From Marchantia polymorpha subsp. ruderalis (Eukaryota; Streptophyta; Marchantiopsida; Marchantiales; Marchantiaceae): a stretch of DNA of 64,000 bases. The stretch covers positions 29,785,501-29,849,500 of the forward strand of contig AP031355.1 of assembly GCA_037833965.1 (NCBI GenBank), read 5' to 3'. The notes beneath the pieces are model-generated. The model was not told the origin of the DNA. It was given only the letters and a program-made list of their open reading frames with translations, and did not search any database. Of this stretch, positions 10,256 through 19,468 are shown in pieces (within the stretch, counting starts at the first letter, position 1; each line of letters starts with the position of its first letter). Both the position numbers and the translations under genes were made by a program.

Positions 10256-11113
10256 TGTAAGACCGGGTGTTGCACATATGTACTAAGTCTTAGAAGTGGT
10301 CAAGGGAATAAGGATGATTAGCCAAGGCATAGCTAAGACTAGCTAGTTATGACTAAACTAGTTAGTTATAACTAAGTTTATCTAGTCATGACTAAGTTTA
10401 GCTACAATGTCTATAGTTGGCGGAATAATTAGCGGAGTTCTAGAAGAATGGAGTGAGCACTTCTATTTTGTCCTTTACAAGGAGTGAGCACTTCTATTTT
10501 GTCTTATACAAAAGTTCTAGATTCCAAGGGATTAGATATTTGACTAGAAGCTTGGATTTGATTGGTTTGACTAAATGTATGAAAGATGATTGGCTAGACT
10601 AAGTCTAATGTTGACTTAGTGGCTAGGAAGCTTGTAGAAGTTTAAAAGCTTCAAATGGCATGTCGCCACCTCAACCTTGGATTCCAGAAGCTTCTAGAAG
10701 GTTTAGGTAGGCCAATGGCATGTTGCCACGTAGAGAAGGTTAGTCAAACTTACCTAGGTAAAAGTAAGTTAGGAGAAATTACCACATGTTACTATGATAA
10801 CTTCTCAAGTAGTATAAATAGAGAGGTAGAGTAGCACCTCTCAAGCAAGTTTGGAGAGTCATGTGTGAGGACTTGTTTCAGTAATGAAGGAGTGAAGTTT
10901 TTGAGTATCTTGGAGTATCGACGTGTGTTTGCATTTATGTGAAGAGGGTGATGTGAGGAGAGTTGTGTGTGAGTTGGAGTGATACATGAGAGTTTGTAAG
11001 AGAAGGTGTTTGGGACATGAGTGAGAGTATGAATCTTAGTCTTCTAGAACCATGATGCGCTACCACAAAGCCATCAGAGGTAAACCTGAGTGAGAGTCAG
11101 CCCGGAGGTTGCA
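10256..11113 (+). repeat. 3' LTR of the family-B element
   Basis: Copy of 3256-4113 at an offset of exactly 7000 bases with no difference seen by eye. It is preceded by the G-rich tract CCGGGGGTAAA, the likely polypurine tract, and followed by GAGC, which also precedes the 5' LTR. Confidence 0.93.
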
Positions 11114-13036
11114 GAGCTTGAGCCACCCACGAATCTAAGAGAGCTGCGAGCATTCCTGGGTCATGTGGGCTACTACCGAAGATTCATACACATGTATGCA
11201 ATACTGGCGGCGGACCTGACCAAGTTGTTGAAGAAGGACGAGCCTTATGCTTGGGGTGCGAACCAGCAGTCAGCATTTGAAGCTCTGAAAGCGAAACTCA
11301 CGACTGCTCCCGTACTAAGGAGTCCGGACTGGAATCGACCATTCCATGTTTACGTTGACACCTCGGCATTCGCCATCGGTGTAGTACTGAGTCAAAAGGA
11401 TGACAACAAAAAGGACTACCCGATCTACTTCGCGAGCCGACAGCTGTCTCTAGCAGAGCGGAAGTACACCACGACGGAGAGAGAAGCGTTGGGGATGGTG
11501 TACTCCTGTAAAAAGTTCCGTCACTACCTAATCTGCTACGAGTTTGTGTTCCATGTGGACCACTACGCATTGCAACACCTAGTCAAGAAAGCCGACCTAT
11601 CCGGTCGAATCGCCAGGTGGGTGTTGTTACTACAAGAGTTCACCTACACAGTCCAGACCAGGAAAGGGGTGCACCACGAAAATGCGGATTACTTGTCCCG
11701 ATTATGGACACAGCCGACAGAGGAGGAATTGGTGGACGATTTTCCAGATGAAGAGTTATTTCAGTTGACTGCAGGACATGAGTCCCGCTATGCCGACCTG
11801 TATCGATATCTGCTAACCCTCCAGTGTCCCGAAGGCATGGATTTGGAACAGCGAACTGTCTTTATTCATAAGGCAGGCCCGTACCAACTCCAGCAGGGAG
11901 TTTTGTTTAAGAAGATGGCAGACGAGCGCTTATGCAGATGCCTGGAGGAATCAGAAGTACCAAGAATAGTGAGTGCGATGCATACTGAGGAGGCGGGTGG
12001 ACACTATGCCACCAGGAACACGGTCACAAAGATCCTAAATGCGGGATATTGGTGGCCGACCATGTTTAAGGATGTTCTCGATTACATCCGCAAGTGCGAC
12101 AGTTGCCAGAGGACGGGGAGACCGACGCCTACAACATGCTGGCCCCTGACTCCCATCATGCCTCTAGCACCTTTCGAAAAGTGGGGTATTGACTTTGTAG
12201 GGCCGATACAACCAGTGACTAGAAGCACACGAAGGCGCTACATTCTGGTAGCAACGGACTACGCCACCAAAATGGTAGAGGCCAGAGCCACCAGAAGGGA
12301 TGATGCTGCCACAGTGGCAGCATTCTTGTTTGAGTCGATCATCACACGCTACGGATGTCCCTTAGAGCTAGTCAGCGACCGGGGCACGCATTTTCTGAAT
12401 CAGATCATCGAAGATCTGACACGGTATTTCCACATCAAGCACCGGAAGACTACTCCATACAATCCCAAGGCAAATGGACTAACGGAGAAGTCCAATGGTC
12501 TGCTGTGTAAAATACTACTCAAGGTCACGGTGAATCACGCTCATGACTGGGATACGAAGCTAGCAGCCGCTCTATGGGCGTACCGCACAGCTGAGAAGAT
12601 CACGACCAAACAGACACCATACTTTCTGGTGTATGGGCAACACCCGATCCTCCCGATCGAATTTGAAGTACCCACCCAACGAACGTTGGATTTGCAGAGG
12701 ATGGGCGCAGAGGAGAGTCAGCTCTACAGGTTACAGGAAGTCACGCTGCTGGATGAGAGGAGAAGAGACGCCGAAGATCGCACCAGGAAAATCCAGCTCC
12801 GCCGAAAGGAGAGATACGATAAAAAGATCAAACCGGTACTCCTGCAGGCGGGTGATTTGGCATTGCTCTACGACAGCAGGCATGCCAGATTCCCAGGCAA
12901 ACTGCACCTAAGGTGGATGGGACCTTACAGGGTTGTCGAAGTCTTCCCGAATGGATCCATCCAACTTGCGGACCTGGCCGGCGATTTGTTAGGCACCCGA
13001 GTGAACGGGTGGCGGTTGAAGAAATACCACATGTGA
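11114..13036 (+). CDS. RNase H-integrase region of element A1 (right half of pol)
   Basis: Continuation of A1 beyond the nested element. RNase H shows VYVDTSAFAIGVVLSQK and the TEREALGMVYSCKKFRHY block. The integrase zinc site follows (H...H near 12000, CDSCQ near 12100), then GIDFVGP, ATDYATKMVEARA, SDRGTHF and NPKANGLTEKSN for the DDE core. The end carries the GDLALLYDSR...WMGPYRVVEV module with no chromodomain. The stop is 37 bases ahead of the 3' LTR, with a purine tract between. Well preserved. Confidence 0.87.
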   Translation, partial: ELEPPTNLRELRAFLGHVGYYRRFIHMYAILAADLTKLLKKDEPYAWGANQQSAFEALKAKLTTAPVLRSPDWNRPFHVYVDTSAFAIGVVLSQKDDNKKDYPIYFASRQLSLAERKYTTTEREALGMVYSCKKFRHYLICYEFVFHVDHYALQHLVKKADLSGRIARWVLLLQEFTYTVQTRKGVHHENADYLSRLWTQPTEEELVDDFPDEELFQLTAGHESRYADLYRYLLTLQCPEGMDLEQRTVFIHKAGPYQLQQGVLFKKMADERLCRCLEESEVPRIVSAMHTEEAGGHYATRNTVTKILNAGYWWPTMFKDVLDYIRKCDSCQRTGRPTPTTCWPLTPIMPLAPFEKWGIDFVGPIQPVTRSTRRRYILVATDYATKMVEARATRRDDAATVAAFLFESIITRYGCPLELVSDRGTHFLNQIIEDLTRYFHIKHRKTTPYNPKANGLTEKSNGLLCKILLKVTVNHAHDWDTKLAAALWAYRTAEKITTKQTPYFLVYGQHPILPIEFEVPTQRTLDLQRMGAEESQLYRLQEVTLLDERRRDAEDRTRKIQLRRKERYDKKIKPVLLQAGDLALLYDSRHARFPGKLHLRWMGPYRVVEVFPNGSIQLADLAGDLLGTRVNGWRLKKYHM

Positions 13037-13058
13037 GTGTTCGCGTGGGCGCTCACAA

Positions 13059-13073
13059 TTGAGGAGGGGGGCA
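13059..13073 (+). promoter_or_regulatory. Polypurine tract of element A1
   Basis: TTGAGGAGGGGGGCA directly precedes the LTR start TGTGGTACC. A purine-rich tract here is the usual primer for plus-strand synthesis and fixes 13074 as the LTR start. Confidence 0.75.
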
Positions 13074-14318
13074 TGTGGTACCCCACTTTTGGCAATTTTG
13101 AGGAAATTAAAACATTTTTGGAAAACTGTACCCTGGCAGCATTGTAAATAGCCTTCGGTACATCAAAACAGAGTGAATCCGGAAGATCGCGGGGATTCTC
13201 GAGGGATCTTGTAGAATCTGGGATTTGGGGTGCAGTAGTAAGGACAGGCACCTCCCTCCCTGCGAGCTCCGCAGTTAGGATCTCTACGGCGCAAGGCGCA
13301 AAACCCGCCTTCGGAGGTTGCGTCCGCGGCTGTAGGGAAACCCCCGTAATTAGATAACCCTTGGGCGCCTTGACTAAGTTAGGGTCCCGTTGGAAAGAGC
13401 TCGACGCGCTGATTCCAACGAGCCCAAGAACGCTTGGAACGGACGAGGACTTAGAGAGTTATCGCTACTGGAAGAAACGGAGGCGGTCGCCTACGGCGGA
13501 AGGAGTTCGCCACCGGCGCGAATTCCGCCTACGCGGAAGGCGGAATCAAGTTTTGTCCTATGCGCGGACGAAGGCGTTCGCCTGTGCACAGGCGAAGTAG
13601 GGTTAGGGAAGGCGCGAAGTCCGCCTACGCACAGGCGTTCGCCTGCGCACAGGCACTTCGGCGTCGGCGGAAAATCCGCCTTGGGCCCTAGAAATGCGCC
13701 TTGTGAGGTAGAAAGTGTACGGCGCCTTCCGCGCCAGCGCAGCGCCGCGTACGTCGGAAGAGCCGCCAGAATAATCCAATAGGTACGGACCGTGCGGACG
13801 GCACGGGTGGATGCGCTCTTGGACGGACGGAGTTGCGGCGGCGGAAGCGCCGACGGAGAGACAAGGAACGGACAGACTGGACGGAGACGGCTGACCACGG
13901 TCAACGCCTTCCGCGCCAGCGCAGCGCCGCGGACGGCATTCGCCTGCGCACAGGCGAACGCCTGTGCACAGGAGGATGTTCAAGTTCCGCACCGGCGGAG
14001 GATCCGCCGAGGCCCCTGCCTGCGCACAGGCAGGAGTTGAATTTTTGTCCGACATGCGGACACACGCGTCAAGGCAGAAGGAGATTGGCCGAGGGGCGGT
14101 ACGAACAAGTGTACCGCGCAAGGCGGAAAACTCGCCTTCGGCGCTACGCCCCCATGTCCGGAGGGTGACACGCTCGCGGAGTTCAAATCCGCCAATTCGA
14201 GCGTGAGAGTTTAATCGACGACGGCGGAGCGTGAAGCCGCGCGTGAGAGCGAAGACCGTTCCAGCGTACAGCCGGCGCGGCCATCAAGTGAGACGTTCTT
14301 CACGACCAAGAGCCGACC

Positions 14319-17300
14319 ATGACCTTCGACCGGGCGGCGGAGAACGTCCCATTCTTGAACTCGCGATTCCAATCTCTTGTGCGCGCTGCGCGCATCCATC
14401 TGCTGGCTGCGGACCATTCTCGACGTCGTCACACAGGAGATGTCTTGTTGATTGAGGGAGAAGTGAGTGCGCGTGATTTGGAATTGAGAGCGATTAGAGT
14501 TTGCCGAGAGAGAAAGAAACGCGGGCAGTGCGGAAGTAGAATGAGCGGGCGAGCGAACCCCAGGAACGCAATGACGAGACCGAGCAGATTGCGTATGGTG
14601 CCACTTCGCCTGCCGCAGAACGGGCTGCGCGCTTTCGAAGAGCGCTTAATAGCAAGAAAGCTCGATTTCTTGCTATGGGGATGGAATTACATCTGCGCGA
14701 ATATGGTGCGCGAGTGGCTAGAGCCACAGGGACCACCCTCGCGCGGATTGCGTCCGCATGTTGATCGGTGGACAGTCCAAGATTGGGCGCAGGCGTTGGG
14801 AAGATGTGCTGGCATGCCAGGGCATCTCCTTTTCGACAGTGAGAGCATCAAGGTGACCAAGCAAGAAGAGGCACAATTTGTGGAGCTGTTCAAGACCGGG
14901 AGGTCTACCAAGAATGGGTACAGGACCCGTGATTACAAAGATCGATTTCGCCGGACTTTGTCCGCGGCGCTGATGCAATTACTGCAGCCGCACCGCGCCT
15001 GCTACATCACATTGTGGCAGGTCTCTTTTGTGGAGTGCGTCATCGAGGGAACTCCCATTCACTGGGCGAGCATCCTGCACAGGGTGATGCGACAGCACGC
15101 GTTTGAGGAGAAGGGGGGAACTCTAAACCATCTTTCTCCTTTCCTCATCAATTTTTATCGACAGCGGAATTGTTTGACAGCGGCGGAGCTTGAACATTTT
15201 CCGCCATTGTCCATCGACCATCCCGGGAAGTATGTGCGGGAGAACGAGGTCGACACTGATGCGGAGGAGTCACCGACTTCTACCCCATCAAGACGGAGGG
15301 ACGAAGGGAGACACACCCCTGCGGCGCGAGTGCCGCGGAAGCGGCGATGGAGAGAAGAGTCTGAAGAGGAGCAGCATCAAGAACCCTCTGCTCCCATTCG
15401 ACCGCGGCCGCTGTGCGAGCCATACAGCCGGCCGAAGCAGAAGGCACGCAGACTGGTGTTGCCAGCTGACAGTGCAGACACGGCGACGATTGCGACGGAG
15501 ATAGGAAGTGCGTCGCCAGAGAGGCGAGAGGAAGCGCGGACGACCGCAGGAGCAGCGGGCCACGCTGCAACCTCGTCGGGAGAGAGGCCGCCTACGGGCC
15601 AAGGGCCTCCGGAGTTACCACGTGCGATGCGGACAGAGGTTCCGTTCGCGCACAGGCAAACCTCCGCGGACGGACGAGCCTCCGCGGATCGGCGAACACA
15701 AGTGGACGTGGATCTACGCTTACGCGTGGGAAGGAGCAGTTCGCCTGTGCACAGGTCACCTGTGCACAGAACACCTCCGCACGTGCCGCCTGTGCACAGG
15801 CAAGAATCACCCCCGTTCCAACGTAGGAAGGGGAAGGAGCCGGCGGAAGAACCGCCTACGAGACACCGGCCCTCGGGGCCAGACCCTCCGGCGCACCACG
15901 CGCCGCAATTTGCGCCTTCGGCGCCAGGGCCTTCGAGACGAGGAGATACGAGTAGAGAGCGTGCGGAGGCCGCACCATCGGCGGGAAGTCCGCCGATAGA
16001 TGCGCCTTCGGCGGTAGGGCCTATAGGCCAAGGAACATCGGGCGTGCGGCCCCCGGCCATGTCGCCTTCGGCGATAGATGTCCGCGGCGCTACGCCTGCG
16101 GCGGACAAGGCGCCGGCAAATGCGCCTGCGCACGGGCCGGGCACAGCCCCCACGGACCGATCAAGGGAGCAGCAGACGGAGGAGCGGAGTGACTGTCCGC
16201 GGGATGAATCGATGCGCGATGCGCAATCCAACCCCGCGCAGCCACCTTCCGCTCAATCGCCTTCAGCGACGGACGACAGAGACAGAGAGAATGCGGTAGG
16301 CAATCAACCAGCGAGCGACGGGGATGCCGCTCGGATACAATCGCCTTCCGCCTTAGACATTTTGGCGACGAGCAGCGAGGCTGCAGCCGTGCCTTCGCAG
16401 GCAGCACACGTCGAGGACGTGCAGCCCCACTCGGGGCAGTCGCCGACGCAATCAATGGCGACTGAAATTCTCCACTCGGATGATGACGACGGGGGCTCCA
16501 CGGAAGAAATGTCAGGAGCAGAAGACACCGAGGAGGAGGAGGAGGAAATTGTTGGAGCGCCGGCGGCGGCGCTCTCTGAGCAGGTGATTCCGTTGCTGCG
16601 GTACTTGGATCGCAAGGTCGATAAATACGCCGACCCACTCCAGCCGGGATCTTACATCGAGTTAGTGCGCAGGAGGACTCGCACTAAAGTCCACACCAGC
16701 AAGCTATTAGCTAGAGTGGACCAGGAGTTGAGGGACTTGAAGGAGAAGCATGAGTGCTTGTGGGGACAGTACAAGCTTAATCAGAAGTTCTACAAGCACT
16801 CCGAGAAGATGAAGGATGAGAAACTGGGCGAGCTCACCAAGGAGCAGGTGAAGGTCAAGGAAGCACTCAACTCTGAGCAGGCCCAGAATCGGATTTTGTC
16901 AGAGGAGCTCGTGCGACAGACGCGGTTGTTGGAACAATGTCAGCTCGCACGGCAGGCGGATGAAGAATTAATCCGCAGTTTGCAGTCAGAGTGTGGCGAA
17001 TTGAGAGCGCAACGTGCTGAAGCCGAATCGCAATTAGTGACGATTGAAGAGGATCGCAGGAAGGAGGCGGATCGCACGAAGGTGGAGACGGCGAGGCGAG
17101 TCGCCCACTGTCTCAAGGGCTACGCCCACTGGGAAGTGAAGGCGCAGGAGAAACTCACACTGCGTGAGTTTGAATTGCGCGCAGCCGGGTTGTTGTCAGG
17201 CGACAGTAGGAGTCGGCGGAAGGTAGCGAAGAAGCTCGAGGCCTTTCTGTCGAAGGCACAGGATACCATGTCCGCCCTCGAGGGGGAGGTGTCCGCGGCG

Positions 17301-17435
17301 TTGCAGCGGTTGGGACTGCGCAGTCGAGCGGAAGAGTGGCAGGGTAGAGAGTTAGCGCGCGGCAGTCGGCCGCGCAGGAGACGTAGTACAGGTTCCGCGG
17401 AGTGTAGTGTAGCGTGGTTCCGTGCAGGCGTGTAG
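14319..17435 (+). CDS. LTR-borne 1038-residue protein, unknown function, with C-terminal coiled coil
   Basis: Long intact frame inside the U3 of a family-A LTR, sense to the element. Residues about 75-300 are a compact, hydrophobic-patterned region (FLLWGWNYIC, WTVQDWAQALG, GTPIHWASILHRVMRQ); it faintly recalls the 'putative plant transposon protein' domain of extra frames in Tat/Ogre elements, but this is memory and not a search. Residues about 305-720 are Pro/Ser/Ala/Arg-rich with many PSA steps encoded by CCTTCGGCG palindromes. An acidic patch (EDTEEEEEEIVG) follows near 745, then Glu/Lys/Leu/Gln-rich heptad-like sequence to the end, probably a long coiled coil. Related, decayed copies lie at 24833-26706 (-) and 31908-32865 (+). 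I do not know its function; a gag-like or structural role is possible. Confidence 0.7.
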   Translation: MTFDRAAENVPFLNSRFQSLVRAARIHLLAADHSRRRHTGDVLLIEGEVSARDLELRAIRVCRERKKRGQCGSRMSGRANPRNAMTRPSRLRMVPLRLPQNGLRAFEERLIARKLDFLLWGWNYICANMVREWLEPQGPPSRGLRPHVDRWTVQDWAQALGRCAGMPGHLLFDSESIKVTKQEEAQFVELFKTGRSTKNGYRTRDYKDRFRRTLSAALMQLLQPHRACYITLWQVSFVECVIEGTPIHWASILHRVMRQHAFEEKGGTLNHLSPFLINFYRQRNCLTAAELEHFPPLSIDHPGKYVRENEVDTDAEESPTSTPSRRRDEGRHTPAARVPRKRRWREESEEEQHQEPSAPIRPRPLCEPYSRPKQKARRLVLPADSADTATIATEIGSASPERREEARTTAGAAGHAATSSGERPPTGQGPPELPRAMRTEVPFAHRQTSADGRASADRRTQVDVDLRLRVGRSSSPVHRSPVHRTPPHVPPVHRQESPPFQRRKGKEPAEEPPTRHRPSGPDPPAHHAPQFAPSAPGPSRRGDTSRERAEAAPSAGSPPIDAPSAVGPIGQGTSGVRPPAMSPSAIDVRGATPAADKAPANAPAHGPGTAPTDRSREQQTEERSDCPRDESMRDAQSNPAQPPSAQSPSATDDRDRENAVGNQPASDGDAARIQSPSALDILATSSEAAAVPSQAAHVEDVQPHSGQSPTQSMATEILHSDDDDGGSTEEMSGAEDTEEEEEEIVGAPAAALSEQVIPLLRYLDRKVDKYADPLQPGSYIELVRRRTRTKVHTSKLLARVDQELRDLKEKHECLWGQYKLNQKFYKHSEKMKDEKLGELTKEQVKVKEALNSEQAQNRILSEELVRQTRLLEQCQLARQADEELIRSLQSECGELRAQRAEAESQLVTIEEDRRKEADRTKVETARRVAHCLKGYAHWEVKAQEKLTLREFELRAAGLLSGDSRSRRKVAKKLEAFLSKAQDTMSALEGEVSAALQRLGLRSRAEEWQGRELARGSRPRRRRSTGSAECSVAWFRAGV

Positions 17436-17470
17436 CGTAGTGCAGTGTAGTGCTAGGTAGTACTTAGAAG

Positions 17471-17480
17471 GTATAAAATA
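17471..17480 (+). promoter_or_regulatory. TATA box of the family-A LTR
   Basis: GTATAAAATA lies after the stop of the LTR-borne frame. Matching TTTATA boxes in reverse complement occur in the other family-A LTRs near 24660, 28205 and 50941, each followed by the same R-U5 sequence, so the position at the U3/R border is supported by several copies. Confidence 0.7.
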
Positions 17481-18444
17481 GTTCCAGGCGTTTTGCCTGG
17501 GGTTCTTTCCCATCAGAAGTGCAGATCAAGAACCCATTTCCTTTGCGTGTTTGTGTCCTTGAGTTCTGTCACCACGCACGAGGAGTTACAACTTAGCGTT
17601 CCGCATTTTGTAGCTGAAGGCCTTCGGCCGAATGTTCAGAGCTAGTACATTGGTTAGAGACTTGAGTAGTTCGGATCTGCACCTGCGGGTGACTGCCGAT
17701 GCTCAAAGCCAGTGACTAGTTAGATACTTGAACAGTTTCGCCCCTACACCTTCGAGTGTTTCTTTCTGATTGTACTCCTTGGGATTTTTCCCCTGAATGC
17801 CAAAGTGAAGTTTTGCTACTTCGTGTAAGCCTTGGTTGTAAATTCAGGTTACGCTGCAGCAGGTGCCTTGAGGGTAACCCCTGTAGTATTTCTGGGAATG
17901 ACAAGTGCCTGAGAATTAAAACTCTTCAATAGACTGTTGTTGTGTTACTGGAATGTTTCACAGTGAGTCCTTCAGTGCGGACCTGTGTTCTCTGCGCGTT
18001 TTGTGAGTTGAGAGTGTTGTTCACCGCGTAGGAGTGACTTCGATCCGAAGTAGGCAGTCCAAACCGGGTTTCCTACACTAGCAGCAAGCTAGTGGAAGTG
18101 TTGTAAAAGCCGGAGTTGGAAGTCACTGCCCGCAGCTTTGCCGAGTGTGCTCGCGAGAGACTTTCCCCCTGAAATCTTGAAGTAGAGGTCCTAACGGATC
18201 TCTGGGTTGTATTTCTGTAGTTTCAGGTGTGTGTGTGTGTGTGTGTTACGCTGCACTGTGCGACCTCCGAGTGCGCTCCGAGTGGACACTTGCAGTATTT
18301 CTGGGAGTGACAGTTGCCTGAGAATTCAAACTCCTCAATAGTCTGTTAAAACGTGACACTTTGTACCCTGTGTGTTCCTCTGTCCCTGTGGGTTCGACCT
18401 TTCTACCACTATATTGCAGTTTTAGCCTTTAGTGGGTTATTACA

Positions 18445-19462
18445 GTCAGGTCGGCTGCCAAGATTGCATACATGTGTATGAATTTTCGGTAGTATCCCAC
18501 GTGACCGAGAAATGCCCTCAACTCTCGCAGGTTCGTCGGCGGCTGTAGTTCAAGAATGACTTTGACCTTCTCGGTATCTACTGCAATGCAGCTAGACAAA
18601 ACTCGATGACCCAGCAGGATCCCGCTGGTCATGAAGAAAAAACATTTTTCGGGATGCAGCGATAAACTGCTCTCCCTACATCGATCAAAAGTTTGTCAAA
18701 GGTGTCCCAGGTGCTCTGACCGTTTTCCAAAGACGCAAAGTCATCTATAAATATCTCTAGAAACTTTCTCATCTGTTCTTGGAAGATGTTTGTCATCATC
18801 CGCTGGAAAGTAGCCGGTGCGTTGCACAAACCAAAAGGCATCTTGTGATACGCGTAGATTCCCTAGTCGGTCGTGAAGGTCGTTTTGTCCTTGTACTGTT
18901 CCCGGATGAACACCTGGTTGTATCCTGAGAACCCGTCGAGAAAACTGTAACACTCATGTCCCGCGACATGATCTAGAATGGCATCCGTGAATGGGAGGGG
19001 GTGGTGGTCCTTACGCGCTGCCGCGTTTAACTTCCTGAAGTCCTGGCACACCCTGATCTTATCCGTCAACTTCTTCGGCACGATGACGATCGGGGATACC
19101 CATTCACTACTGAGTACTAGGTATATGATTCCCGCGCTGAGGTACTTGTTGATTTCCTCCTTAACCAACAAGGAGTAATTCGGGTTGAGCCTGTACTGGC
19201 GTTGACGAATCGTGACTACATCGTCCAACAAGTCAATCCGGTGCTCCCCATACCGTGCAGGTATACCTTTCATGTCTTCGATCCTCCAGGCGAAGACATC
19301 TTCATATTGGCGAAGGAACGTTTGTACCTCCCTCAGCTCCTCTCCCTTCACCTTGCTTGATACCTTCAAGCTCTTATCAAGACTGAGCTGCACCTCACGA
19401 CGGTCACTAGGATCCACAATGCCCTCCGTGTGACTCGTTTCGATTCTCCCCAGTCCTACCAT
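18445..19462 (-). pseudogene. Reverse transcriptase region of element A2 (fossil)
   Basis: Reverse transcriptase blocks close to those of A1: SEWVSPIVIVPKK, CQDFRKLNAA, MPFGLCNAPATFQR, EIFIDDF, and RELRAFLGHVGYYR near the left edge. Broken, with a few breaks. The A1 insertion forms its left border. Confidence 0.8.
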
Positions 19463-19468
19463 TAATTG

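Larger units (their letters stand above)
3256..11113 (+). mobile_element. Family-B Ty3/gypsy LTR retrotransposon, apparently whole, nested in A1
   Basis: A 7858-bp element with TG...CA ends, two 858-bp LTRs (3256-4113 and 10256-11113) that match at every base I compared, a tRNA-Asp-like primer-binding site just inside the 5' LTR, a small zinc-knuckle reading frame, one long gag-pol frame, and a G-rich tract before the 3' LTR. The host bases GAGC lie at 3252-3255 and 11114-11117, consistent with a 4-bp target duplication, although 5 bp is usual for the group. LTR identity means a very recent insertion. It looks whole. A reduced relative lies at 30081-31656 on the other strand. Confidence 0.93.
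1..18444 (+). mobile_element. Ty3/gypsy LTR retrotransposon A1 (outer element, 5' end outside window)
   Basis: Fossil element of the non-chromoviral Ty3/gypsy type. In order it shows gag with zinc knuckles, protease, reverse transcriptase, then after an inserted family-B element RNase H and integrase, a purine-rich tract (about 13059-13073), and a 3' LTR that starts TGTGGTACC at 13074 and ends GGGTTATTACA at 18444. Its 5' LTR and primer-binding site lie left of the window. Its right edge abuts the reverse transcriptase region of the opposite-strand element A2, so A1 inserted into A2; the target repeat cannot be tested because the left edge is missing. Apart from the nested insertion its coding parts look well kept. 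It is older than the family-B insertion and younger than A2. Confidence 0.88.
13074..18444 (+). repeat. Giant 3' LTR of element A1 (about 5.4 kb) carrying a long reading frame
   Basis: Starts TGTGGTACC after the purine tract and ends GGGTTATTACA. The solo LTR at 27274-29733, bounded by a 5-bp target repeat, confirms both family-A ends. The U3 begins with about 1.2 kb of GC-rich DNA full of short palindromes (GCCTGTGCACAGGC, GCCTGCGCACAGGC, GCCTTCGGC types), then the 1038-codon frame at 14319-17435, then a TATA box at 17472 and about 970 bp of R-U5 ending in a (GT)n run near 18227-18246 and the LTR terminus. The length is extreme for an LTR because of the internal frame. The partner LTR is outside the window, so age cannot be read. 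Confidence 0.8.

Noticed and set aside
13560-14160. Clustered short repeats that look at first like a CRISPR-type or spaced repeat array
   Set aside because: The repeats are short palindromes at irregular spacing, inside the U3 of a plant LTR, without uniform spacers.
15377-16231. 284-codon minus-strand frame opposite the LTR-borne protein
   Set aside because: GC-rich palindromic words keep the opposite strand open; only the plus frame is shared with the other copies as an ordered protein.
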